Origin: JBBDNV01 sp040877415
GTDB lineage: Bacteria; Planctomycetota; Planctomycetia; Pirellulales; PALSA-1355
Reading direction: 5' to 3'
DNA: 28,087 nt
NCBI GenBank assembly: GCA_040877415.1
Contig: JBBDNV010000070.1
Span: forward strand, 1 to 28,087
Positions 8,701 through 14,944 of the stretch are shown here, in pieces. Under the pieces are notes generated by a model. That model was not told where the DNA came from and searched no databases. It saw only the letters and a program-made list of their open reading frames with translations. The number at the start of each line of letters is the position of its first letter. Within the stretch, counting starts at the first letter, position 1. Both the position numbers and the translations under genes were made by a program.

Positions 8701-9732
8701 TTGACCGGCGGCGCAGACGACAATTGGTTCACCGTCGAAAGTTGGAACGGCTCCCTGGTCAAACTGGCGGGTCTCGCAGACAGCGACCGCTACTTCATCG
8801 GCAACGGCGATCTCGACCTGATCGACGCGGCGGTCCGCGTCACCGATACGTCCGGCGCGGCCGACAACGCCACGCTCTACGATGCCGGCCACTCCAAGCT
8901 GGTCGACTACACGATCGACGGCACGGGTGTCTCGACCGAGTTCACCTCGGGCGCGGCCCGCGCGTTCCTGGGCCTCGACTACAACGCCGGCGCGCTCGAA
9001 TTTGTGACGCTCAACGGTTCCGCGGGCGCCAATACCTTCTACGCGACCCCCCACGTAGATACCACGTTTGCCATCAACGGCAACAACCCGACGTTTGCGG
9101 GACCGGGCGCCGATTACCTCAAAATCGAATTCGCCGGCACCAGGGGACGCAAGCTCACCTATAGCGGCCCGCCGCTGGGGAACGGAACGTGGCAGTTCCT
9201 CGGCTCTGGTGTGCCCCTTACCGGCGCGCGGAAAAACATCGACTTCACCAGCATCGAAAAGCTCAACGGCGACGGCATTCTCGAAGTCGTCACCACGCCG
9301 GCCGGCTTGCGAGCGCCCGATGTCAGGAACTTCGACATCCTCTCCGGCACCCAAATCTTCCAGTTCCAGGGGTCGATCCCCGGATTCAGCCCGGAATCGC
9401 AGGTGGCCGTCGGCAACGTCAGCCCAGACGGCCGGGTGGCGGTGTGGCACAACGACACGAATTCGATTTCGACGTTCACTCCCTACACGGGCGTCGGCTG
9501 GCACGCGCCGGTGCGGGTGGCGATCAAGCACGCCGGTCCGCTGGGGGCCGCGGAGGTTTTAACGGCGCAGGACCCCGGCGGCCGTTCGCGCGAGATTCGC
9601 CGCTTCAGCCCGAGCGGCATGCTGGTGGACTTTATTCTCGAGGACGATCCGGAGTTCGCGGGGCATCTGGTTGGGCTGATCGGTTGCGATTGGCCGCGCT
9701 GCCTTGGCCGCGCTACTGTCGTGGCGGCGTAA
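5701..9732 (+). CDS. Large surface protein with LEPRxLL-like motif and Asp-box repeats
   Basis: The protein has 1343 residues. ATG 5701 is preceded by AGGAGA (5688-5693) at 7 nt. The N-terminus is Arg-rich, then carries FEVLEDRSLLS (about residues 41-51), a variant of the LEPRxLL motif typical of exported planctomycete giant proteins. Residues about 60-880 contain BNR/Asp-box repeats of a sialidase/sortilin-type propeller, for example LLRTTDGGVSWT (near 178), LYRSTDNGDNF, VFRSTTHGDSW and VYETTNAGASW. A segment near 596-662 (GHGLSTGDTVTISGV...TFSLNGTTGSGTY) looks like an inserted beta domain. The C-terminal third has G/N/D-rich strings (NGLGGNDNLTVDFNNGNP) resembling calcium-binding repeats. 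No dockerin or sorting signal is visible. A cell-surface or secreted carbohydrate- or protein-binding role is inferred; no sialidase catalytic set was identified. Confidence 0.88.
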   Translation: MSHSSLSYRRWRPVNSRRRPAHRASSSRLRGGIATSRLRFEVLEDRSLLSITLTGVPNWIEQGPRPIIEAQLNALPNSPAAGAIQSIAVNPNIVDPAHPNNHQIYVGAVNGGVWRTDNFDPANPTATAWRPLTDQQASLAISSVAIDPLDASGNVVFAGTGSFSNLAQQGDPPVGLLRTTDGGVSWTTHKLINSFTQPRITTVLPTSVDTDPGPGVKEVILVGAIDLRPGVPGLYRSTDNGDNFTLISGTNGLPEGAVSDIIVSPNPSNRGLRFFAAVPGRGIFRSISLGQTWTSASSGITGLSSSSNIQMAAFNNGIFTTALYAAIVDTSKRLTGVFRSTTHGDSWTRLALPTELFTAGSFGGSGFQIIADATNSQVAYLGGSGNEDGEILRYDPAGAGSWVLIVGAGAKNHTSPHADSRDFAFVGASLLNANDGGLCFINNPRDARNNSWQSLQGSGTTGIGAMEMHNISYDNRFNVLWGGAQDNGTSGQSAPNNLVWRLYAGGDGGDVAVDSVTRAPAGKTIRYVSSQGLINFSAYVFDTATNDASHVALLPAAGLEGLAPSFITPIELNALAPPSGQSKRLVVGGLAVQKDRIENVTATSPIKIVTNKDAFGHGLSTGDTVTISGVMGIPAANGTFTVTFVNQTTFSLNGTTGSGTYDATPPGSWEKNSSVLPGGAVYESRNAGIATNTADVVWTRVPTGPGFGSVNAMAAGGSFAGILNFPNVLYVGSEQRVFLRSTAGGTLSQTPAPFPGVNITDVVMDPNDWRHAFVSDSSRVYETTNAGASWNDLFSNERDIHSLEFVPAGGGVLLAGGLNGVSRLILSSPNRVWTEYGARLPNAKVYDMKYDATDDKLVATTLGRGAWTISNVSTTVATPGVLQINGDMDFAGEFDDIKLQLDPNNSTLVDVFLNTLTPLATFQLSTIEQILVNGLGGNDNLTVDFNNGNPIPRGGLAYDGGADRADQVSVVGNADYRLTNSSLRRNLGGTIDLVDVQIASLTGGADDNWFTVESWNGSLVKLAGLADSDRYFIGNGDLDLIDAAVRVTDTSGAADNATLYDAGHSKLVDYTIDGTGVSTEFTSGAARAFLGLDYNAGALEFVTLNGSAGANTFYATPHVDTTFAINGNNPTFAGPGADYLKIEFAGTRGRKLTYSGPPLGNGTWQFLGSGVPLTGARKNIDFTSIEKLNGDGILEVVTTPAGLRAPDVRNFDILSGTQIFQFQGSIPGFSPESQVAVGNVSPDGRVAVWHNDTNSISTFTPYTGVGWHAPVRVAIKHAGPLGAAEVLTAQDPGGRSREIRRFSPSGMLVDFILEDDPEFAGHLVGLIGCDWPRCLGRATVVAA

Positions 9733-9784
9733 CTGGTTACCAAGGAAGAGGCCACTTTGAGTCTGTCAAACAAAGGACCCGCTC

Positions 9785-10768
9785 ATGTTCACCATATCGC
9801 GATCGGTCATGCTGCGGCTGGCCATGCTAATCCTCGTATTGGCTCCAGGGCAAGCGTTCGCCATCACCGTTACGTTTCTTGAGACTCTCGACCATCCGTT
9901 GGCTAACGACGGCACCCGGGCAACGGGAGTTTCCGGCGACAGAGTCGTCGGGTGGTATGAGGAGGTCCTTCCGTCCGGCGGCGAGATTCACCACGGTTTT
10001 GTGTACGACGGTTCGACGTACACGACGCTGGACCATCCCTCGCAAATGCAGCCCGGCGGAGAGACTTATCCGCTGGGTGTCGATGGCAGCAATATCGTGG
10101 GGGGTCTCGGCGGTTTCTCGTGGGGATTTCTCTACGATGGCTCGTCTTTCGCGGACGTCGTCCTCCCACAGCCATCATCCCCCCCATTCATCTTCTACTC
10201 CGACGTATCCGACATTGATGGCGCCAATATGGTGGGCCTGTATGTGACTGGAGACCCCTTTGACCCGCCAAGCTACGTCTTTCATGGATACCTGTACGAC
10301 GGTTCAACCTTCACGACACTCGACCATCCGCTGACCACCACCAACTCATTCGCGACCGGCATCGATGACAACAACATCGTGGGGGACTACGTCGACTCGA
10401 CCGGGATGGAACACGGTTATCTGTACGATGGATCATCGTATACAACGATTGACCATCCTTTGGCAACGGGCGGCACCTTCGTCGGGGGCATTTCCGGAAA
10501 CTGCATGGTCGGCTCGTATCTCAATGCTTCCGGCCGCCATGGTTTTCTGTACGACGGTTCCACGTTCACGACGGTGGACCATCCCCTGGGCACGACTACG
10601 CACGTGGACGGCATCGACGGCAACACGATCGTAGGATACTACCGCGACGGCGCGGGCTTGGAACACGGATTCATTGCCGAGATTCCCGAACCGTCGACCC
10701 GGACGCTGGCGGCGATGGCGGCAATCTGCCTGGCCGGGGCCTTTTGGGCCAGGCGCCGCGACCGTTAG
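9785..10768 (+). CDS. HAF-repeat protein with PEP-CTERM sorting signal
   Basis: The protein has 327 residues. ATG 9785 follows AAAGGA (9772-9777) at 7 nt and lies 52 nt after the upstream surface protein, so they may be co-transcribed. A signal peptide spans roughly residues 1-27 (cleavage near AFA-ITV). The body is built of repeats pairing H-G-[FY]-x-Y-D-G-S-[TS]-[YF]-x-T-[LIV]-D-H-P with a [GD]-x-N-x-V-G-x-Y segment. This is the HAF repeat pattern of secreted bacterial proteins. The C-terminus has PEPS, then a hydrophobic span (about 305-322), then RRRDR, which is the tripartite PEP-CTERM signal recognised by an exosortase. No exosortase is in this window, so it must be encoded elsewhere. 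Export to the cell surface or matrix is predicted. The molecular function is unknown. Confidence 0.9.
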   Translation: MFTISRSVMLRLAMLILVLAPGQAFAITVTFLETLDHPLANDGTRATGVSGDRVVGWYEEVLPSGGEIHHGFVYDGSTYTTLDHPSQMQPGGETYPLGVDGSNIVGGLGGFSWGFLYDGSSFADVVLPQPSSPPFIFYSDVSDIDGANMVGLYVTGDPFDPPSYVFHGYLYDGSTFTTLDHPLTTTNSFATGIDDNNIVGDYVDSTGMEHGYLYDGSSYTTIDHPLATGGTFVGGISGNCMVGSYLNASGRHGFLYDGSTFTTVDHPLGTTTHVDGIDGNTIVGYYRDGAGLEHGFIAEIPEPSTRTLAAMAAICLAGAFWARRRDR

Positions 10769-10880
10769 TCGCGGGAACCCCCTCGAATCCAGAGCGCTGA
10801 GTCCCGACCGCTCATCTTCGGTCCGCCGGCTACCAATAAATCGTGCCTGGCCGCGAATACGTAAATTGAGGACGGCAAAC

Positions 10881-10889
10881 TGCTAGAAT
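10881..10889 (+). promoter_or_regulatory. Candidate extended -10 promoter element
   Basis: TGCTAGAAT fits a TGn-TAGAAT extended -10 element 53 nt upstream of ATG 10942, where no clear -35 is present. A near-identical TGCTAGATT precedes the pyruvate, phosphate dikinase gene and TGGTAGAAT precedes the small TPR gene. The rest of the gap 10769-10941 holds only a GC-rich palindromic patch (ggccggcc, about 10910). Confidence 0.4.
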
Positions 10890-10941
10890 AGGCCATGCGG
10901 CCGGCCGACGGCCGGACGAGAATTCGCCCAGGAGAACAGTC

Positions 10942-11280
10942 ATGTTGCAACTTTTTACGGAGTCTCCCTGGCTGCTGGTGGTCCTTTTGGCCGCCGTCGT
11001 GATCGTGGCCTGCACGGCCATCGCGATCATCAGCGACTACCTGCGCAAGACCCACCAGGCCGAGATCGACGCCTCGCTCAAGCACGAGATGCTCAGTCGC
11101 GGCATGTCGGCCGCCGACATCAAGACCGTGCTCGAGGCCAGCACCGAGGGCGAGGCCATGCGCATCGCCATGGGCGATGGCAACCAGGCTGTGCGCGTCG
11201 GCCTGGGAAAATTCCAGGTCGAGGTCGGCGCGGTTCACAAGCCCGCGCCGGGCCCTGCTGATTCTTCCGTGGGCGGATAG
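10942..11280 (+). CDS. Small single-span membrane protein of unknown function
   Basis: The protein has 112 residues. ATG 10942 is preceded by AGGAGA (10930-10935) at 6 nt, a strong site. One hydrophobic segment at about residues 10-31 (WLLVVLLAAVVIVACTAIAII) is followed by a charged helix-forming region, DYLRKTHQAEIDASLKHEML. The next part, SRGMSAADIKTVLEAS, reads like a short helix-helix motif. The topology suggests an N-terminal anchor with a cytoplasmic tail of about 80 residues. The pattern [KR]-x-E-M-[LI]-x-[RQ]-G-M-x-x-x-[DE]-I looks like that of small bacterial membrane proteins, but I cannot assign a family. The next gene, also a tiny membrane protein, starts 34 nt downstream on the same strand, so the two probably share a transcript. 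Confidence 0.75.
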   Translation: MLQLFTESPWLLVVLLAAVVIVACTAIAIISDYLRKTHQAEIDASLKHEMLSRGMSAADIKTVLEASTEGEAMRIAMGDGNQAVRVGLGKFQVEVGAVHKPAPGPADSSVGG

Positions 11281-11314
11281 GTCGGGACATTCGGTCGGGG
11301 GTCGGGATCTCGCC

Positions 11315-11509
11315 ATGTTGACGTTCCTGCTGTGGTGCCTGTTGCTGGTGTTGTGCTGGCCGCTGGCCATTCTGGTGGTCGTGGTCTATCCGTTCGTCTG
11401 GGTGCTGTTGTTGCCCTTCCGCCTGATCGGCCTCTCTGTCGACGCCATCTTCGAGACGCTGCACGCGGTGCTGACGCTGCCGTCGCGGATCGTGCGGCGG
11501 GTGGCGTAG
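11315..11509 (+). CDS. Very small hydrophobic membrane protein
   Basis: The protein has 64 residues, starting MLTFLLWCLLLVLCWPLA at ATG 11315. The frame is open further upstream to 11177, but that part overlaps the preceding gene and reads as Arg/Ser-rich shadow sequence, so the internal ATG is preferred. The upstream GGGATC is only a weak ribosome binding site. Almost all of residues 1-40 are hydrophobic, enough for two membrane spans, followed by an amphipathic end (DAIFETLHAVLTLPSRIVRRVA). It follows another small membrane protein by 34 nt and is probably translated from the same mRNA. The family is not recognised. Confidence 0.6.
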   Translation: MLTFLLWCLLLVLCWPLAILVVVVYPFVWVLLLPFRLIGLSVDAIFETLHAVLTLPSRIVRRVA

Positions 11510-11682
11510 CCGGCCACGTCGCAATCCCTTCGCAGATAGTAAACGCTCTCGAAGGAATGGAGACGCCGTGAACCAACGCCTCCCTAAAACACCAACTGAA
11601 ACGCCGGCCATCTGACGTTCGGCAATCTGCTGGATGTTATCAATGGAATCGCGCTATTTGATATCTGTGGCGTGCCGCGATT

Positions 11683-12390
11683 TCACCGCGCGCGCATTGG
11701 ATCCGGGTTAATGTCACGACCGTTCTCGTCAAAAAGAAAGATTGTTGGTTTGCCATCCTCGTCCAGCACTAGGCCACCTCTCGGCCGTCCCTTGACATCG
11801 ACGACCCCGAGCGTGGTCCGCGTTGCCTCCACACCGGCAAACGCCCGCGCTTCGCCACGAGTCGCGCCCGCTACTGCGCTATTTTGATCCACGTAAATGC
11901 CAGCTTCGTAATCGGGATTACTTGCGGCGATTATGGCCCGGTCATTAATCGACATGCTCACCAAAATCCCGTGGTGCTTAAGGCCAACCTGGGAACTGTC
12001 GGGACCACAACGCGCCATAAACGTCCTGGGTCCGCAGAACAACCCCATTCCCGCTTGGTTCTTTTCAGTTGAAGCCACGAACTCGCAGCCGTCCCCATAC
12101 ATCATCAATGCCGCGCCGCCCCCTTTTTCCAAGCGACCTTTGATAGGTGTCAGGACCATGACCGACTCACCGGCCCGATTGATAATCTCGATTCGCCGGG
12201 CTCGTAAAATTTCGGCAACCTCACCGGCCGGGTTCGGAGGCACGACAGAGGTATTCGTTGTCGCTGGGGCGACGGCCTTTTTGTCGCTTGAACAGCTGGG
12301 GAGCGGTACGGTCAGAAACGCCAGGATGGCAATGATCCATTTCAGGCGCAGAATGGTTTTTTCGAGACGTGCGATTGGATCGTCGTTCAT
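11683..12390 (-). CDS. Anchored exported protein with short beta-type repeats, unknown function
   Basis: The protein has 235 residues. The start at 12390 is supported by GAGGAGAA (complement of 12398-12405) at 7 nt; a longer frame reaches 12423 but lacks such a site. A hydrophobic segment at about residues 17-33 ends in LPSCSS. It is either a signal-anchor or an imperfect lipobox, because Pro at the -2 position is unusual. The exported part has repeated short strand patterns with Gly/Asp turns, such as RTTLGVVDVKGRPRGGLVLDEDGKPTIFLFDENGRDI. This resembles beta-repeat proteins built of x-D-x-x-G-x-P-x-[IL]-x-L steps. No enzyme motif is visible. It is convergent with the small membrane genes and divergent from the lyase operon. 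The gap 11510-11682 shows no gene. Confidence 0.75.
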   Translation of the reverse strand: MNDDPIARLEKTILRLKWIIAILAFLTVPLPSCSSDKKAVAPATTNTSVVPPNPAGEVAEILRARRIEIINRAGESVMVLTPIKGRLEKGGGAALMMYGDGCEFVASTEKNQAGMGLFCGPRTFMARCGPDSSQVGLKHHGILVSMSINDRAIIAASNPDYEAGIYVDQNSAVAGATRGEARAFAGVEATRTTLGVVDVKGRPRGGLVLDEDGKPTIFLFDENGRDINPDPMRAR

Positions 12391-12435
12391 GGACTTGTTC
12401 TCCTCATTCTGACCGGTGCCCAAATTTCGTAAGCA

Positions 12436-12466
12436 ATTGTATGTTGCGTGTTCATGAGCAAATCAA
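12436..12466 (-). promoter_or_regulatory. Candidate promoter of the minus-strand anchored protein
   Basis: On the minus strand TTGATT (complement of 12461-12466) and TACAAT (complement of 12436-12441) are separated by 19 nt, 45 nt upstream of the start at 12390. The -10 matches five of six consensus bases, but the spacer is longer than ideal. The surrounding 12421-12530 is clearly more AT-rich than its neighbours. Confidence 0.35.
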
Positions 12467-12658
12467 GTTTTCTTGCATGGTGACGTTCTTACAGAACTGG
12501 TTATGATATCTGATTAACAACGCCGCAGCCTACAAGCATCGTCGGCGCGGCGAAGTGACGGGGTAACTTTTCTAATTGACAAGTTCAACGTAACGGACCC
12601 GATTGCATCGCGGGCCGAGATCGTCTGAAATTCTGGGAAACGCCCTGCGCGCGCGATC

Positions 12659-13477
12659 ATGCAGACTCAAGAAGAAAAAGGATCCGTGTTTCGCCAAATG
12701 CACGAGCGGAAGACCGCCTTTCTGATTCCCAATCCGTGGGACGTGGGCACGGCGGTGGCGCTTGCGCATTTGGGATTCGAGGCGCTGGCCACGACCAGCG
12801 CCGGATTCGCGTTCTCCGCCGGCAAGCGGGATAACCAGGTCGGCCGCGAAGAGACGCTGGCGCACGCTGGCGCGATCGCGTCCGCCACCGATCTGCCCGT
12901 CAGCGCCGACCTGGCCAAGGGTTTTGGGGACGATCCGGATACGGTCGCGGAAACGATCCGGCTGGCCGCGGCGACCGGGCTGGTGGGCGGCTCGATCGAG
13001 GACTCCACCGGGCGCAGGGACGATCCGATCTACGAGGACGCGTTGGCCGTGGAGCGCGTCCGTGCCGCCGCGGAAGTGACGCGGTCGCTGCCGTTTACTT
13101 TCATGCTGACCGCGCGATGTGAGAACTATCTGGTCGGCCGGCCCGATCTTACGGATACGATCAAGCGGCTCGAAGCGTATCAAGAGGCGGGAGCCGACGT
13201 GCTCTACGCGCCGGGGATCACGAGCAAGGAGGACATTGCCGCCGTGGTCAGCTCCGTGGATCGCCCGGTCAACGTTCTGGTGGGGCTGCGGGGCGTGGAA
13301 TTGAGCCTGGCGGACCTTTCGGCGCTGGGCGTGCGGCGCGTCAGCATTGGCAGCGGCCTCTATCGGGCCGCCTTTGGCGGCTTTCTGCGCGCCGCGCGGG
13401 AAATGCACGAGCACGGCACCTTTTCAAAAATCGCCGACGAGCCGGTGAGCTTCGGGGACATCAGCGCCCTGTTCTAG
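12659..13477 (+). CDS. Isocitrate lyase/PEP mutase superfamily enzyme
   Basis: The protein has 272 residues from ATG 12659; the ribosome binding site is weak. The fold signature is clear: N-terminal FLIPNPWDVGTAVAL (21-35), TTSAGFA (45-51), LPVSADLAKGFGDDP (79-93), IED (113-115) and TARCENYL (151-158). The superfamily cleaves or rearranges C-C or C-P bonds next to a carboxylate (isocitrate and 2-methylisocitrate lyases, PEP mutase, oxaloacetate decarboxylase), using Mg2+. D84, E114 and D115 are present as metal or substrate ligands. The second Asp of the usual D-x-D-x-G-x-G is Ala86, and the K-K-C-G-H catalytic loop of true isocitrate lyases is absent. This places it in the uncharacterised PEP mutase-like subgroup. 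The substrate is unknown. It is the first gene of a three-gene operon with two membrane proteins. Confidence 0.88.
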   Translation: MQTQEEKGSVFRQMHERKTAFLIPNPWDVGTAVALAHLGFEALATTSAGFAFSAGKRDNQVGREETLAHAGAIASATDLPVSADLAKGFGDDPDTVAETIRLAAATGLVGGSIEDSTGRRDDPIYEDALAVERVRAAAEVTRSLPFTFMLTARCENYLVGRPDLTDTIKRLEAYQEAGADVLYAPGITSKEDIAAVVSSVDRPVNVLVGLRGVELSLADLSALGVRRVSIGSGLYRAAFGGFLRAAREMHEHGTFSKIADEPVSFGDISALF

Positions 13478-13491
13478 TGCGGAGGTCAAAC

Positions 13492-13956
13492 ATGGAACCT
13501 GACAGACTTTTTGACATGGTCGGTTGGATCGCGATGCCCGGCTGGCTGCTGCTGGCGGTGCTGCCAAGGTGGCGGTGGACGCAGACGGTCACGGCCGGCG
13601 CGCTGCCGGCGATTCTGGGGGCCATTTATCTGGCGCTGTTTGTGAGCTATTTTCGCCGGGTGCCCGAAGGGTTTGGCGCCTTCGGCTCGCTGGCCGGCGT
13701 CCAAGGCGCTTTTTCGATCGACGGCATGCTGCTGGCCGGCTGGATTCATTATCTGGCGTTCGACCTGTTCGTCGGCAGTTGGCTGGTGCGCGATGCGCAG
13801 CGCGTCGGCGTGCGGCATTGGTTCGTGCTGCCGTGTTTATTCCTCACGCTGATGATGGGCCCGGTGGGATTGCTTGCCTATCTGGTCCTGCGCGGCGGCA
13901 TCGCCCGTCGCTTCAGCATTCCCGGGGTACCCGCCGATGCGAGCGCTAGTGGCTGA
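13492..13956 (+). CDS. ABA4-like membrane protein (DUF4281 type)
   Basis: The protein has 154 residues. ATG 13492 follows a perfect GGAGGT (13481-13486) at 5 nt and lies 14 nt after the lyase stop. It has about four hydrophobic segments. The conserved-looking core is AGWIHYLAFDLFVGSWLVRDAQRVGVRHW followed by PCLFLTLMMGPVGLLAYL, the pattern of the ABA4-like family (plant ABA4 is needed for neoxanthin synthesis). The bacterial members are of unknown biochemical role. Its stop codon lies inside the next gene, which starts 20 nt earlier, so the two are translationally coupled. A role in membrane lipid or isoprenoid chemistry is possible by family analogy only. Confidence 0.82.
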   Translation: MEPDRLFDMVGWIAMPGWLLLAVLPRWRWTQTVTAGALPAILGAIYLALFVSYFRRVPEGFGAFGSLAGVQGAFSIDGMLLAGWIHYLAFDLFVGSWLVRDAQRVGVRHWFVLPCLFLTLMMGPVGLLAYLVLRGGIARRFSIPGVPADASASG

Positions 13957-14764
13957 GGTTTATCGGCGCAATCGAGTCCTGGCCGCGACCGGCTCGCTTT
14001 TTGCGATCTTGGCGCTGGCGCTTGTGATCGCGATCGTCTTCGATCGCCGCGAGCTTTTGGGCGTCAACGTGTGGATCAAGCCGATCAAATTTCTCGTCTC
14101 CGTGGCGCTCTACTTGTGGACGCTGGCCTGGTTTCTGGCGTACCTGGAGCGCCCGCGGTGGGTGTTGCGATGCGTAGCCTGGTCTGCCGCCGGGCTGATG
14201 CTGATCGAATTGTCGTGCATCATCTTCCAGGCTGCCCGGGGGCATACGTCGCACTTCAACAACGCGACGACGTTGGACGCGGGAATTTTTGGCATCATGG
14301 GGCTGTTGATCTTGCTGAATACGATTGTGGAGGGCTCGGTGCTGGTGCTGTTCCTTTTGCCGCGGGCGGTCACTCTGCGAAAGCAACTCGCGCCGGCGTA
14401 TCTGTGGGGCATTCGGCTCGGCTTGGTTTCGACGCTCTTTTCGGCGGCGATCGGCATGGAGATGATCGGTAACAACCAACACGCCGTGGGAGTGCCCGAT
14501 GGCGGCGCCGGCTTGCCTGTTCTCAACTGGAGCACCGAAGCGGGCGACCTGCGTGGGGCGCATGCCATCACGCTGCACGGAGTGCAACTGCTGCCTTGGG
14601 TCGGCTACCTGTTTTCCCGCCGGCCGCGCAGCGAGTCCTCGCGGGCCCAACTGGCCGGCTTTTCGGCCGTCGTCGCCGTGTACGCCGCCGTCGCGTTCTG
14701 GACGTATTGGCAGGCGATCCAGGGGTTGCCGCTGGTGGCCGGCGCGTGGCTTGGCTCAGGCTAG
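13937..14764 (+). CDS. Polytopic membrane protein with conserved-looking His/Glu/Gln residues
   Basis: The protein has 275 residues from ATG 13937, overlapping the ABA4-like gene by 20 nt; GGGGT at about 13924 is a weak site. About seven hydrophobic helices are visible (roughly 17-36, 48-70, 78-98, 115-140, 155-175, 210-228, 240-262). Polar residues sit in or beside them: WIKPIKF (46-52), E91, Q98, GHTSHFN (102-108), NNQHAVG (179-185) and GDLRGAHAITLHGVQLLP (203-220). Paired His residues H209/H214 plus H103/H106/H182 suggest a metal, haem or quinone site within the bilayer, which is inference. I do not recognise a named family. The close coupling to the ABA4-like gene and the lyase suggests a shared pathway. 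Confidence 0.8.
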   Translation: MRALVAEVYRRNRVLAATGSLFAILALALVIAIVFDRRELLGVNVWIKPIKFLVSVALYLWTLAWFLAYLERPRWVLRCVAWSAAGLMLIELSCIIFQAARGHTSHFNNATTLDAGIFGIMGLLILLNTIVEGSVLVLFLLPRAVTLRKQLAPAYLWGIRLGLVSTLFSAAIGMEMIGNNQHAVGVPDGGAGLPVLNWSTEAGDLRGAHAITLHGVQLLPWVGYLFSRRPRSESSRAQLAGFSAVVAVYAAVAFWTYWQAIQGLPLVAGAWLGSG

Positions 14765-14804
14765 CGGGTGCGACTGCTTTTTTGTCGAACAGATATGGAG
14801 GCAA

Positions 14805-14908
14805 CACGGGTGGCTTGCCCACCCGTGCCCGCCGCCGTGCTGGACAAGCCGGACAAGCCAGCAGTGGCACACGTGAGATGGCCAGCATGCTCATGCCGCG
14901 TGAGCATG
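14805..14908. repeat. Cluster of three palindromic REP-like units
   Basis: The gap between convergent genes (14765-14944) holds three hairpin units. The first is CACGGGTGG (14805-14813) with CCACCCGTG (14819-14827), a 9-bp perfect stem. The second is a GTGCTGG...CCAGCA unit (14837-14863) with an internal GGACAAGCC tandem copy (14842-14850 and 14851-14859). The third is CATGCTCA (14886-14893) with TGAGCATG (14901-14908). The dense array of unrelated palindromes resembles dispersed intergenic repeats of planctomycete genomes. It probably also acts as a bidirectional terminator. Confidence 0.7.
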
Positions 14909-14944
14909 GCACGCCGCACGCGGGATCGAACGCTCGAATTTGTG

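Noticed and set aside
8164..9531. 455-residue minus-strand open frame opposite the surface protein
   Set aside because: Antisense shadow with low-complexity E/R/V/G composition.
12576..12604. TTGACA at 12576 as a promoter for the lyase operon
   Set aside because: No acceptable -10 occurs 16-18 nt downstream (CCGATT), so I did not list it.
12572..13414. 280-residue minus-strand frame opposite the lyase gene
   Set aside because: Antisense shadow; the plus strand carries a clear enzyme family.
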